Below are positions 43,688 through 52,112 of a stretch of 64,000 nucleotides of DNA, piece after piece. Source of the DNA: Bog-756 sp963704615 (GTDB lineage Bacteria; Actinomycetota; Acidimicrobiia; Acidimicrobiales; RAAP-2). The stretch is taken from assembly GCA_963704615.1 (NCBI GenBank), contig OY969923.1:2976001-3040000 (forward strand). Direction: 5' to 3'. The notes under the pieces were generated by a model. That model worked only from the letters and a program-made list of their open reading frames with translations. It did no database searches and had not been told where the DNA came from. A program made the translations under genes and the position numbers. Each line of letters opens with the position of its first letter. Position 1 is the first letter of the stretch.

Positions 43688-44482
43688 GTGCCTGACAAGT
43701 CACTGGCACCGGGGGGCCATGTAATTCTCCTGGCCGGCCCGGGCGACACCACCGATATCGTGGCCAATTACCTGGCGCCGCGGGTAGCCCACCTCGAGGT
43801 CGTGGTCGAGGAGCCCCAGTCGCGGGTCGAGCTGGCCCGGCGGCGGGCCACACGGTTGGGGTGGCCCACGGTCGTCGGCCAGATCGCCTTCGTCACCGTG
43901 GCCCTCCCCGTCATGAGGCGGCGGGGCCGGCACCGGATCGACGCCATCGTCGCCGCGTCGGCCCTCGACTCGACTCCCTACCCGTTTCGGCACCGGGTCG
44001 ACTCGGTGAACGGGCCCGAAACTCGGGCCATCCTGCAGGCTGCCCGTCCCGACCTGGTGGTGGTCAACGGCACCCGGATCATCGCCAAAGCGGTGCTGGC
44101 GTCCATCACCTGCCCGGTCATCAACACCCATGCCGGCATCACCCCCGCCTACCGGGGTGTCCACGGGGGTTACTGGGCCCTGGCCGACGGGCGCCCCGAT
44201 CAGGTCGGGACCACCGTGCACCTGGTCGACCCGGGGATCGACACCGGAGGGGTGCTGGCCCAGGGCACTTTCGCCGTGACCCCTGAGGACTCGATCGCCA
44301 CCTACCCCTACCTGCACCTGGCGGCCGGGCTCCCCCTGCTCGGCCATCAGGTCGACCGGGTCCTGGCCGGGGAGAAGCTCGCGCCCCTGGTCGAGGACCC
44401 GCCGGCCGGAGCCAGCCGCCTCCGCTTCCACCCCACCCTGACCCAGTACCTCCGGACGCGGATCTCCCGGGGTGTCCGATGA
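43688..44482 (+). CDS. formyltransferase-family protein (sugar N-formyltransferase-like)
   Basis: 264 residues from GTG 43688. The formyl-transferase core shows VVVNGTRII, VINTHAGITPAYRGVHGGYW with the catalytic Asn146 and His148, and VHLVDPGIDTGGVLAQG with Asp181, the Asn-His-Asp set of methionyl-tRNA and sugar N-formyltransferases. The first about 85 residues are shorter and less conserved than in Fmt, and no C-terminal tRNA-binding domain is present, so a tRNA role is unlikely. N10-formyl-THF-dependent formylation of a 4-amino or 3-amino sugar would fit the aminotransferase at 17.9 kb. The stop overlaps the deacetylase start (ATGA). Confidence 0.78.
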   Translation: MPDKSLAPGGHVILLAGPGDTTDIVANYLAPRVAHLEVVVEEPQSRVELARRRATRLGWPTVVGQIAFVTVALPVMRRRGRHRIDAIVAASALDSTPYPFRHRVDSVNGPETRAILQAARPDLVVVNGTRIIAKAVLASITCPVINTHAGITPAYRGVHGGYWALADGRPDQVGTTVHLVDPGIDTGGVLAQGTFAVTPEDSIATYPYLHLAAGLPLLGHQVDRVLAGEKLAPLVEDPPAGASRLRFHPTLTQYLRTRISRGVR

Positions 44483-45531
44483 GCGGTTCGCTCCCCTACG
44501 ATTCCCTCGTGGAGTCGCGGGAGCCAGGAACGCCAGCGACCGCGCCGGGGGCGCTGGTCATCTCCCTCGACTTCGAGTTGCACTGGGGGATGCGCGACCA
44601 CGTAAGTAGGCAGAGCCCGGCTTTCGCCGCCCTGGCCGGCTCCCGCCAGGTGGTGGCCGATCTGGCCGGCCTCTTCGCTCGGCGCGAGATCCGAGCGACC
44701 TGGGCCACGGTGGGATTTCTGTTCGCTTCCACCGACGACGAACTGTCGGGATACCTACCCGAGGTCCGTCCCTCGTACCGCGACCCCGAGCTCGACCCCT
44801 ACGGGGAGATGATCGGCCCCGACGAAGCTGACGACCCGGAGCACCTGGCCGGCAGCCTGGTCCGGTTGGTGGCGTCCACCCCGGGCCAGGAGGTGGCTTC
44901 GCACACGTTCTCGCACTTCTACTGCCTCGAAGACGGCCAGAATGAGGAGGACCTGCGGGCCGACCTGGCCGCGGCCCAGGCCATCGCGCAGGGATGCGGT
45001 CTCACCCTGTCCAGCCTGGTGCTGCCCCGCAACCAGTGGAATCCCCGCTACACCAAGGCGGTGCTGGACAACGGCTTCAACTGCATCCGGGGACCGCAGC
45101 CTACGTGGGCCCACCAGGCCCGGCGCAGTGGCGATCACGGTGCGGTGACCAGGGTGGCCCGCCTGCTCGACACCTATGCGGGCCTGTCCCCACCGCCAAC
45201 GACCGCCTGGGCCACCGTGCGGAACGAGGACGGGCTCTGCGATGTTCCGGCCAGCGCCTTCCTCCGGCCCTACTCAGAGCGGCGCAGGCAGCTCGACCCG
45301 CTCAAGCTGCGCCGCCTGGTGGCCGGCATGCGGGATGCGGCCCGGCGCGGTCGGATCTTCCACCTCTGGTGGCACCCCCACAACTTTGCCGCTGATCCCG
45401 GGCCCAGCTTCGCCTTCCTCGACGAGTTGCTCGACGAGTTCGATCGCCTCGCCGCCCAGGAGGGAATGCAGTCGATGTCCATGCGGGACGTCGCCACCCT
45501 GGTGGGCGAGTGGGACCACGCAGCACCATGA
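44479..45531 (+). CDS. polysaccharide deacetylase (NodB homology)
   Basis: 350 residues. Metal and catalytic motif 1 is ISLDFELHWG (Asp31, Glu33). Motif 2 HxxxH-type is ASHTFSHFYC near 140-149. The DGQNEEDLRADLAAAQ helix and LVLPRNQWNPRY follow, then FHLWWHPHNF with His near the end. No signal peptide or helix is seen, so it probably acts in the cytoplasm on lipid-linked or nucleotide-linked sugar, unlike secreted chitin-type deacetylases. It is coupled by ATGA to the formyltransferase before it and by ATGA to the secreted protein after it. The deacetylation-then-formylation logic (remove acetyl, add formyl) is an attractive inference. Confidence 0.87.
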   Translation: MSGSLPYDSLVESREPGTPATAPGALVISLDFELHWGMRDHVSRQSPAFAALAGSRQVVADLAGLFARREIRATWATVGFLFASTDDELSGYLPEVRPSYRDPELDPYGEMIGPDEADDPEHLAGSLVRLVASTPGQEVASHTFSHFYCLEDGQNEEDLRADLAAAQAIAQGCGLTLSSLVLPRNQWNPRYTKAVLDNGFNCIRGPQPTWAHQARRSGDHGAVTRVARLLDTYAGLSPPPTTAWATVRNEDGLCDVPASAFLRPYSERRRQLDPLKLRRLVAGMRDAARRGRIFHLWWHPHNFAADPGPSFAFLDELLDEFDRLAAQEGMQSMSMRDVATLVGEWDHAAP

Positions 45532-46652
45532 CCGCGGCAGTCGGACACGAAGAGAAGAGCTCGGTGGGGCGGAGATCGGCTCACAGGCAGCAAGGAGGGT
45601 CGCCCATCAAGGTCACCTTCAGGCGTACCGGTTCGTTGATCTGCCTGGTGATCACCGTCGGCATCCTCGGGTTCACCTCCCCAGGGTCCGCCGCCCCCGC
45701 CCGTCCGGCGGGCGTCGCGCCTGACGACTCGACCTCGGGGACGATCCTCCCCGGCACCTCGTGTCCCGCCTTCCCGGCCGACAACGTGTGGAACACCCCG
45801 ATCACCGGCCTGCCGGTCAACGCCGACAGCGCCACCTGGCTGGCATCCATGGACGCCGCCTCCACCGATCTCCACCCCGATTACGGTCCGTCCAACAACA
45901 AGAAGAAGCCGTACGGGATCCCCTGGGAGATCGTGCCGGCCGGGACCACCTTCGTGCCCATCAAATTCACCTACGCCTCGGAAAGCGACCCGGGGCCCTA
46001 CCCGCTGTCCAAGACCACACCCATCGAGAACGGATCCGACCGTCACGCCATCATGGTCGACCCCTCCGACTGCTATCTCTATGAGACCTGGGACACCCAC
46101 TACCACCCCAAGGGCAAGTCCAAGGCGGGTTCGGGCGCCATCTGGAACCTCGAATCCGACACGCTCCGGCCGGCCGGGTGGACCTCGGCCGACGCCGCCG
46201 GCCTCCCCATCCTGCCCGGACTGGTCAACTACGACGAGGTGACGTCGGGCACGATGGACCACGCCATCCGGTTCACCGCCCAGTGCACCCAGCAGTCCTA
46301 TCTGTGGCCGGCCCGGCACGAAGCCGGACAAGACAACACCGATTGCCCTCCCATGGGGGCGCGCTTCCGGTTGAACGCCGATTTCTCGCTTCCGGCAGCC
46401 AGCTGTGCGGCCATGTGTCAGACCGTCCTCACCACCATGAAGACCTACGGACTGATCCTCGCTGACAACGGCAGCAACTGGTTCTTCCAGGGTGTGGCTG
46501 ACACCCGATGGACGGACACCGAAGTGGATCAGCTCAAGGCCATTCCGGCCAGCCAGTTCGTCGCCGTCGACGAGTCGTGCCTGATGGTCGACCCCAACTC
46601 GGGTCAGGCCCTGCAGCCGGGCACTCCCGCGTACACCTCGAGCTGCGGCTGA
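45528..46652 (+). CDS. secreted protein of unknown family
   Basis: 374 residues from ATG 45528, overlapping the deacetylase stop (ATGA). A basic N-terminal region of about 35 residues precedes a hydrophobic signal segment (SLICLVITVGILGFTSPGSAA) with cleavage expected after SAA-AP near residue 56; this long n-region resembles a Tat- or membrane-type signal. The mature part has CPAFPADNVWNTPI, DRHAIMVDPSDCYLYETWDT, GAIWNLES, DHAIRFTAQCTQQSY, paired cysteines, and TMKTYGLILADNGSNWFFQG. Similar conserved actinobacterial proteins are known but uncharacterised. Coupling to sugar-modifying genes suggests action on, or attachment to, the surface glycan. Confidence 0.8.
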   Translation: MTAAVGHEEKSSVGRRSAHRQQGGSPIKVTFRRTGSLICLVITVGILGFTSPGSAAPARPAGVAPDDSTSGTILPGTSCPAFPADNVWNTPITGLPVNADSATWLASMDAASTDLHPDYGPSNNKKKPYGIPWEIVPAGTTFVPIKFTYASESDPGPYPLSKTTPIENGSDRHAIMVDPSDCYLYETWDTHYHPKGKSKAGSGAIWNLESDTLRPAGWTSADAAGLPILPGLVNYDEVTSGTMDHAIRFTAQCTQQSYLWPARHEAGQDNTDCPPMGARFRLNADFSLPAASCAAMCQTVLTTMKTYGLILADNGSNWFFQGVADTRWTDTEVDQLKAIPASQFVAVDESCLMVDPNSGQALQPGTPAYTSSCG

Positions 46653-46712
46653 GCGGGCGGGCGGCGCACACGGTCGGCGAACGCCGGCGCTCGCGTCCGG
46701 CAAACGGAGTCC

Positions 46713-47243
46713 TCAGCAGGACCGCAGGAACAGCGCCTTGACCAAAGCACCCCACTCGTAGGCGAGGTCGAAGAGGAGATGCGAGGGAGGATCGTCCACC
46801 GGCACCATGATCAGCTGCGCGCCGGTGCATCGCTTGAACAACATGCGGGCGCGGGTGGCCTGGCTGCGCTCGGACACGATGATGAGACGGTCCCAGTGAC
46901 GCCGGGCGGCCAACCGGCCGGCGAACTCGGCCTCGCCCCGCGTGTCGAGTGGTTGAGCCCGGAAGCAGATGATCTCCACCTTGGGTACCGGGTGCGGGCA
47001 GGGAGCCGGAGGGTTGCCGCCCAACGAGACCACCACCACTGGCGCATAGCCGGCCCGGGCCAGGCGGATGGCCTGCTTGGCCCGAAGTTGGCCGGGATCG
47101 CCCCCCAGTGCCACCACCGCGTCGGCCGAGCGGGGGGAATCGGTGGGGGGCCAGACGAAGAGGCGGAGGGTGGCGGCGATGAAGAGCACGGCCACCACGG
47201 CCAGGACGATCAACATCCGACGCCACCGCGTCCGAAAGAGCAC
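46713..47243 (-). CDS. DUF218/YdcF-like (ElyC/SanA family) membrane-anchored protein
   Basis: 176 residues from GTG 47243. One signal-anchor helix at about 9-28, then the DUF218 core outside: ADAVVALGGDPGQLRAKQAI, VVVVSLGGNP, DTRGEAEFAGRLAARRHWDRLIIVSER and ATRARMLFKRCTG. The pattern D-T-x-x-E-A near the centre is that of SanA/ElyC proteins, which influence envelope and peptidoglycan integrity in enterobacteria by an unknown reaction. It is convergent with the secreted protein gene and divergent from the sulfotransferase gene, separated from the latter by 293 bp. Confidence 0.82.
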   Translation of the reverse strand: MLFRTRWRRMLIVLAVVAVLFIAATLRLFVWPPTDSPRSADAVVALGGDPGQLRAKQAIRLARAGYAPVVVVSLGGNPPAPCPHPVPKVEIICFRAQPLDTRGEAEFAGRLAARRHWDRLIIVSERSQATRARMLFKRCTGAQLIMVPVDDPPSHLLFDLAYEWGALVKALFLRSC

Positions 47244-47536
47244 CGGCGCACCCTATCGGTCGCCTTCCCGGTTGCCCGGGTCCGTCGACCCGACGGACTG
47301 CAACCCGGGACGGCCATGGGAGGTCGAGACCGACCAAGCGTTGGGTGGGTCGACCCGGGGCACGGGCGCCATGGGGCACTACCATGGCGCCGTGTTCCTC
47401 GTCGGGGCAACGGTCGCAGGGCGTCCGACACGAGGGCTCGCCCACCGGTCTCCTGCGACGGTTGGCGGCCTTGCCGACGACGGGAGAGAAAGAGGAGCGG
47501 AGTGGCGATGACGCGGGCAGAAGGGGAGAGGTAACC

Positions 47537-48364
47537 GTGGCCATGGACAAAGGTGGAGACCAGCCGGTGCCGATGCCGTCGCTGGCGAGCCGCGTCCGCA
47601 GGCGAGCTGGCAAGGAGTTGGTCCGCTCCACCCGTAATCCGTTCCCCTCGGCCCGGTCGCGGACACTGATCGTCCACTGCGGTCACCACAAATCGGGCAC
47701 GGTGTGGTTCCGCCAGGTCCTGGTGTCGCTCATCCGGGCCTACGGCCTCCGCAAACAGGAAGGGATAGCAATCCCGATCCGGGCCGACACCGACCTGGTC
47801 TTCTATGCCCATGCCGAGTCCTTCCGCCGCGAGCAGATCGGTGATCGGCGGTTCCGCGGCTCGCACGTCATCCGGGACCCGCGCGATCTGATCGTGTCCG
47901 GGTACGAGTACCACTTGGTCACCACCGAGAAGTGGACGCAGAAGCCCAGCCCGAACTATGGGGGACAGAGCTATCAGCAATACCTCCGCTCGGTGAATGA
48001 GCACGACGGCCTGATGGCCGAGCTCGAAGGGGTGGGGGCGTCCACGGCCGCAGCCATGAACGACTGGAACTACGACCAGCCGGAGTTCCTCGAGCTCCAT
48101 TACGAGGATGCGCTGGCCGACGAGGCCGGTACCTTCGAGAAGATGTTCCGCTGGTACGGGTTCAACGACCACGCCGTGGCCCGAGGGCTCGACGCCGTCG
48201 ACCGACTGAGCCTCAAGCGCGGAGGCGCTCTCCCCAATCACGCCCGATCGGGCGAACCCGGCGAATGGAAGGCTCGGCTGGGTCCCGAGCACATCGCCCG
48301 GTTCAAGGAGCTCACCGGGGACCTCGTGGTCCGTCTGGGGTACGAGACAGATCCCGACTGGTAA
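47537..48364 (+). CDS. sulfotransferase-domain protein
   Basis: 275 residues from GTG 47537, with GGGGAGAGG 5-7 nt before it; ATG 47543 gives nearly the same protein. The PAPS 5'-loop is IVHCGHHKSGTVWFRQVL with HKSGTVW at 51-57. The 3'-phosphate site is HVIRDPRDLIVSGYEYHLV near 110-128. LELHYEDALADE and WKARLGPEHIARFKELTGDL toward the C-terminus are typical of the Sulfotransfer_1 family. No signal peptide. It is the third sulfotransferase of the window and differs clearly from the other two, suggesting separate acceptor positions on one polymer or separate acceptors. Confidence 0.88.
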   Translation: MAMDKGGDQPVPMPSLASRVRRRAGKELVRSTRNPFPSARSRTLIVHCGHHKSGTVWFRQVLVSLIRAYGLRKQEGIAIPIRADTDLVFYAHAESFRREQIGDRRFRGSHVIRDPRDLIVSGYEYHLVTTEKWTQKPSPNYGGQSYQQYLRSVNEHDGLMAELEGVGASTAAAMNDWNYDQPEFLELHYEDALADEAGTFEKMFRWYGFNDHAVARGLDAVDRLSLKRGGALPNHARSGEPGEWKARLGPEHIARFKELTGDLVVRLGYETDPDW

Positions 48365-48430
48365 GCCGCCGCTCAGGCCACGGCGTTGACGATGGCCGGA
48401 CACCGTTAGGCTTGGGGCGAGGGAATATCC

Positions 48431-49345
48431 ATGGACCGAACCCGAAGACTCGTCGTCAGTGTGGCCCTCAACGTCGCACTGGTGGTCGTCCAGGTCGGGT
48501 TCGGTGTGGTCGCCCATTCCACCGGGCTGATCGCCGACGCCGGGCACAATCTCGCTGATGTCGGGGCCCTGGTCCTTTCCCTGGTGGCGGTCAGGTTCGC
48601 ACTCCGCCCGGCCAGCGAGGCCCGGTCGTTCGGGAACCACCGGGCCACGATTCTGGCCGCCTTGGCCAATGCGTCACTCATAGCCGTGGTCACCGTGCTC
48701 ATCGTCATCGACAGCGTCCACCGACTGGGCCACCCCGAAGATGTGCGAGCCGGGATCGTGGTGGTGGTCGCGTCCCTCGGCCTGGTCGTCAACGGCATCG
48801 CGGCCATCGTGCTCCGCGACGGCTCGAACGACCTCAACATGCGCTCGGCCCTTTTGCACATGGCCGGTGACGCGCTGGCCTCACTGGCCGTGTTGGCGGC
48901 CGGAGTGGTTCTCCTGTTCGTCCCCTCGGCGCGTTGGCTGGACCCGATATCGGCCCTGGTGGTCGCGGCCATCATCGTCACCCAGGCCGCGGGCGTGTTC
49001 CGGTCGAGCATCGCCGTCCTCCTCGAGTCGACGCCGTCGGATGTCGACGTCGGCGAGCTCAGTGAAGCCATGGCGGGGGTGGCGGGGGTGGCGGAGGTGC
49101 ATGACCTCCATGTGTGGAGCCTGTCCCGCGAGCTACGGGTGCTGTCCGCCCACATCGTCCTGACCGGTCATCCCACTCTCGAGGAGGCACAGCTGGTTGG
49201 CGACCGGGTCAAGAACGCCATTGCCGGTCCGTTCGCCATCGCCCACAGCACCATCGAACTCGAGTGCGAGCGATGCAACGACGATGACGACCCTTGTCAG
49301 ATGGAGGCGGTCGTGCCCGCCGCGGCCACGGTCCATCGGCACTGA
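48431..49345 (+). CDS. cation diffusion facilitator (CDF) transporter, CzcD/ZitB-like
   Basis: 304 residues from ATG 48431. Six membrane helices; the metal site residues are His39 and Asp43 in DAGHNLADV and His143 and Asp147 in HMAGDALASL, the HD-HD zinc-type site. The cytoplasmic C-terminal domain has HDLHVWSLSRELRVLSAHIVL, the usual dimer interface fold, and the end carries CERCNDDDDPC, a probable extra metal-binding cluster. It exports Zn2+, Co2+ or similar in exchange for protons. It seems unrelated to glycan synthesis. A small gap of 66 bp separates it from the sulfotransferase. Confidence 0.93.
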   Translation: MDRTRRLVVSVALNVALVVVQVGFGVVAHSTGLIADAGHNLADVGALVLSLVAVRFALRPASEARSFGNHRATILAALANASLIAVVTVLIVIDSVHRLGHPEDVRAGIVVVVASLGLVVNGIAAIVLRDGSNDLNMRSALLHMAGDALASLAVLAAGVVLLFVPSARWLDPISALVVAAIIVTQAAGVFRSSIAVLLESTPSDVDVGELSEAMAGVAGVAEVHDLHVWSLSRELRVLSAHIVLTGHPTLEEAQLVGDRVKNAIAGPFAIAHSTIELECERCNDDDDPCQMEAVVPAAATVHRH

Positions 49346-49676
49346 CTGGCCCGGGCCGGCCCGACACCCTGGGTGGCCTGATGGGATCAACACAACCTCC
49401 ACAAGCTCACGTCGCGTGCCGCTCTGGAGAGCAGGCGCCACTGTATTGTTGTTGGCACAAGTAATTTCACGGCGCAGATCAAACTAGCTTCAAGGTGCAG
49501 ATCAGAGGTCGGATGAGTTAATCTCAACCACAGGGGGGTTGGGTTCGCCATTCCGACGATGGGTTTTCGCCAGCGGTCTGCCCCCCATCTTCAAGGCTGG
49601 TTATGAGCCCCATCGACTCCAACATCGCTCGGCGACTCTTCGCACAGGGGCGACAACTGCCGCCGAAACGGGACCA
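49346..49676. promoter_or_regulatory. 331-bp upstream region of the ABC exporter with 11-bp direct repeat
   Basis: No gene seen. An A/T-richer part at 49,441-49,520 holds GGCGCAGATCA at 49471-49481 and GGTGCAGATCA at 49494-49504, a direct repeat with one mismatch and 23-bp period. Such a repeat next to a likely promoter could bind a regulator. The exact promoter is not identified. Confidence 0.4.
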
Positions 49677-51578
49677 GTGAAGAAACCGCTCTCCAGGACC
49701 CAGCCGTCCGGCACCGGGACCCAGCCGTCCGGCACCGGGATCCAGCCGTCCGGTAACGGGATCCAGCCGTCCGGTAACGGGATCCAGCCGTCCGGTAACG
49801 GGAACATGCCGACCGACTCCCTTTTCTCGCTCATGCGAACGCTCGGCTTGGGTTCTCTGCGTCTGAGGATGGTCGCCTTCAGCCTCCTCTCCCTCATCGG
49901 CGGTCTGAGTCAAGCAGCCATCTTGGTGCTCATCTCTGAGGTCGCGGTGGCCGAGGTCCAGAACAAACACTCGGTCCATGTCCTCGGTCGCTACCTGTCA
50001 CCGACGATGGCGATCGTCGCCGCCTTCCTGGCATTGGCGCTCTTCTTCTGCACCCAACTCTTCGGCGCCCTGATCGCAACTTCTGTCTCAGCACAGGCGC
50101 TGACAATGACCCGTACACGCATCGTCACCGGTTTCTTCCGGTCGAACTGGTCCCTTCAATCCACTGAACGGCTCGGGCACGTCCAACAGCTCCTCACGAT
50201 GAACAGCAACGCCACCGCCAGTGCCGCCCAGAGCTTGTCGGCGGGTCTCCAATCGTCCCTCATGCTGACCGGGCTCTTGGGGGTGGCCCTGGTGATCGAT
50301 CCCGCTGCGGCCCTCGGGGTCATCGGCATCGGCATCGTGCTCTCGCTGATGCTCAGGCCGTTCAACAAGCGCACCCGGCAGGCAAACCGCGAGCTCTCGA
50401 AGGTCACAAGAGCCATGGCCACACAGATGACCGAGTACACCCGCCTGAGCCGGGACTTTCGATTGTTCGGTGTGGAGACCCGGGTCCTGGACAAGCTCCG
50501 CGGCATGATCCAGGTCACCGGTCGCGTCTATCGCAGGACCAGCATGCTCGGCAGCATCGTGCCCATCTTGTACCAGTCCTTCGCACTCGGATTCGTCATC
50601 ATCGCCATTGTCCTCCTGACCGGTGCCGGCCACGCGAGGCTCGCCGAACTGGGAGCCATCCTCGTCCTCGTGCTGCGATCTGTCGGCTACGGCTCGGCCG
50701 TTCAGTCCTCGATCCAGGGCCTCCGCGGCTCCCAGGGTTTGCTGGAGGATGTCATGCGCGAGCTCCATCGCTTCGACGAGGCTCGAGTGACTTCCGGAGA
50801 GCGCTCGCCCGAGTCCTTCGGGGTGGACTTCGATTCCGTGGAGTACTCCTACGACGGGGTGACGCTCGCCCTCTCCGGCATCACCATGCACATCCCGGAG
50901 GGGAAGATCGTCGGAATGCTCGGACCCTCGGGCAGCGGCAAGACGACCATCAGCCAGCTCCTTCTGGGCCTACGCGAGCCCACGAGCGGTCGGGCCACGA
51001 TCGGCGGCGAGGACGCGGCGGCGATCTCCAAGAGCGATGCGCACAGCACAGTGGCGCTCGTGCCCCAGGAACCGGTGCTCCTGCAGGGCTCGATCATCGA
51101 CAACATCAGGTTCTTCCGCGACTTCGAGGAGCAGGAGGTCATCGACGCCGCGAGGCAGGCCCACCTGCATGAGGATGTGGTCCGGATGCCCGCCGGTTAC
51201 GAGACTCCCGTGGGTGAAGGTGGCGGCTCCCTCTCGGGAGGGCAGAAGCAGCGCCTCGCCATCGCACGAGCGCTGATCGGCTCCCCGAAGCTCATCGTCC
51301 TGGACGAGCCCACCAGCGCGGTGGACGGGCACACCGAAATGCTCATCCGCCAGACCCTCTCCGAGCTCAGAGAGCACGTCACCGTGGTGATCATCTCGCA
51401 TCGCATCGAGACGACGGCGCAGTGCGACCTGCTCCTGGTCCTGGCCAACGGGAAGATCGCGGATTACGGCGAGCGGGACGCGGTGCTGGCCGGATCGGCC
51501 TACCGGAGCATCGTGTTGAGCCGGCACGACCTCAGCGACGACCATGCGTCGAAGGGCGACGACACGTCGAAGGACTAA
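49677..51578 (+). CDS. ABC exporter, fused membrane and ATP-binding domains
   Basis: 633 residues if it starts at GTG 49677; ATG 49806 would remove the repeated N-terminus and give 590 residues. Five QPSG[T/N]G heptads lie at 8-42. A six-helix type-1 exporter domain spans about 55-350. The ATPase follows: GPSGSGKTT near 416-424, Q-loop VPQEPV, signature LSGGQKQR near 519, LIVLDEP near 539, and ISHR near 572. It resembles lipid-A/peptide exporters (MsbA/AprD-like). Substrate is unknown: a lipid-linked sugar, a peptide or a lipid are all possible. It stands alone on the plus strand. Confidence 0.88.
   Translation: MKKPLSRTQPSGTGTQPSGTGIQPSGNGIQPSGNGIQPSGNGNMPTDSLFSLMRTLGLGSLRLRMVAFSLLSLIGGLSQAAILVLISEVAVAEVQNKHSVHVLGRYLSPTMAIVAAFLALALFFCTQLFGALIATSVSAQALTMTRTRIVTGFFRSNWSLQSTERLGHVQQLLTMNSNATASAAQSLSAGLQSSLMLTGLLGVALVIDPAAALGVIGIGIVLSLMLRPFNKRTRQANRELSKVTRAMATQMTEYTRLSRDFRLFGVETRVLDKLRGMIQVTGRVYRRTSMLGSIVPILYQSFALGFVIIAIVLLTGAGHARLAELGAILVLVLRSVGYGSAVQSSIQGLRGSQGLLEDVMRELHRFDEARVTSGERSPESFGVDFDSVEYSYDGVTLALSGITMHIPEGKIVGMLGPSGSGKTTISQLLLGLREPTSGRATIGGEDAAAISKSDAHSTVALVPQEPVLLQGSIIDNIRFFRDFEEQEVIDAARQAHLHEDVVRMPAGYETPVGEGGGSLSGGQKQRLAIARALIGSPKLIVLDEPTSAVDGHTEMLIRQTLSELREHVTVVIISHRIETTAQCDLLLVLANGKIADYGERDAVLAGSAYRSIVLSRHDLSDDHASKGDDTSKD
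49698..49802 (+). repeat. five 21-bp tandem repeats at the start of the ABC exporter gene
   Basis: Five exact-length units (105 bp): two of the ACCCAGCCGTCCGGCACCGGG type, cut to ACCCAGCCGTCCGGCACC and GGG, and three of the form ATCCAGCCGTCCGGTAAC plus GGG. Each encodes seven residues, so unit gain or loss keeps the frame. It would change either the protein's N-terminus or, if translation begins at ATG 49806, the length of the leader. Confidence 0.9.
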
Positions 51579-52112
51579 AAAGCTGGAAAGGCGCGATCAC
51601 TCGCTTCACTCTCCGCTCGACACGACCGAGGACAGCCGCACGCTCAAGCTGCTCACCATCGTCCGACAGGCTGCCCACCGGGGTCCGGGCGCGACGCAGC
51701 CCCGAGTAACCGGTCGGCCGGAACCGCCCGAGCTCCTCGGGGCCACGCTCACAGTGGACACGGTCTCACCCGCGCCGAGCCGTGTCGGACGACCCTGCTG
51801 CAGGCACCGAACCGGAGTGGTCTTCCGATCACTCGATCCGTTACCGAACCACCAAGCTGGTCACCTACTGCTTCACTGTCCCTGCAAGTCGATCATCGGA
51901 TGAACCGCTGCACTCGTCCTCCAAGAGTGGTCTTGCGACCCTTCCCAAGGGGAGCTTTGTGGCCCTTCCTCTCATCGTCTCCGGTCTCCAGCGGAGCTTC
52001 GGCTTCCCAACAATTGACACTGTGATGGGTGCACCGACAAGGGTCAAGAGGCTGGCGCGAAATCCCTACCTTATCCTCCGGGTTTTCTTCGCTTTCCCCA
52101 GATCACGGTCAG
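51579..52112. other. 534-bp stretch without recognised gene
   Basis: Between the ABC exporter and the GH43 gene. Open frames on the plus strand (for example 51782-52168) have no recognisable domain and no clear ribosome site. Composition becomes A/T-richer toward 52,000-52,110, consistent with a promoter for the GH43 gene. Nothing else seen. Confidence 0.45.

Noticed and set aside
43688..44482. Methionyl-tRNA formyltransferase
   Set aside because: The C-terminal tRNA-binding domain is missing, the protein is shorter, and neighbours are glycan genes, not def or priA.
45270..46703. 477-codon minus-strand open frame
   Set aside because: Antisense to the deacetylase and secreted protein; no signal peptide, domain or start site, and repeated Gly/Val/Asp composition.
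47210..48640. 476-codon minus-strand open frame
   Set aside because: Antisense to the sulfotransferase with HKSGTVW and RDPRDL motifs; no support of its own.
49450..49475. TTGGCACAAG with following ATTTC, looked at as a sigma-54 promoter
   Set aside because: The -12 element (TTGC) is missing and the lineage generally lacks sigma-54 systems.
49698..49802. Tandem 21-bp repeats considered as a CRISPR array
   Set aside because: Units adjoin without unique spacers and are in frame with a protein; no cas gene is present.
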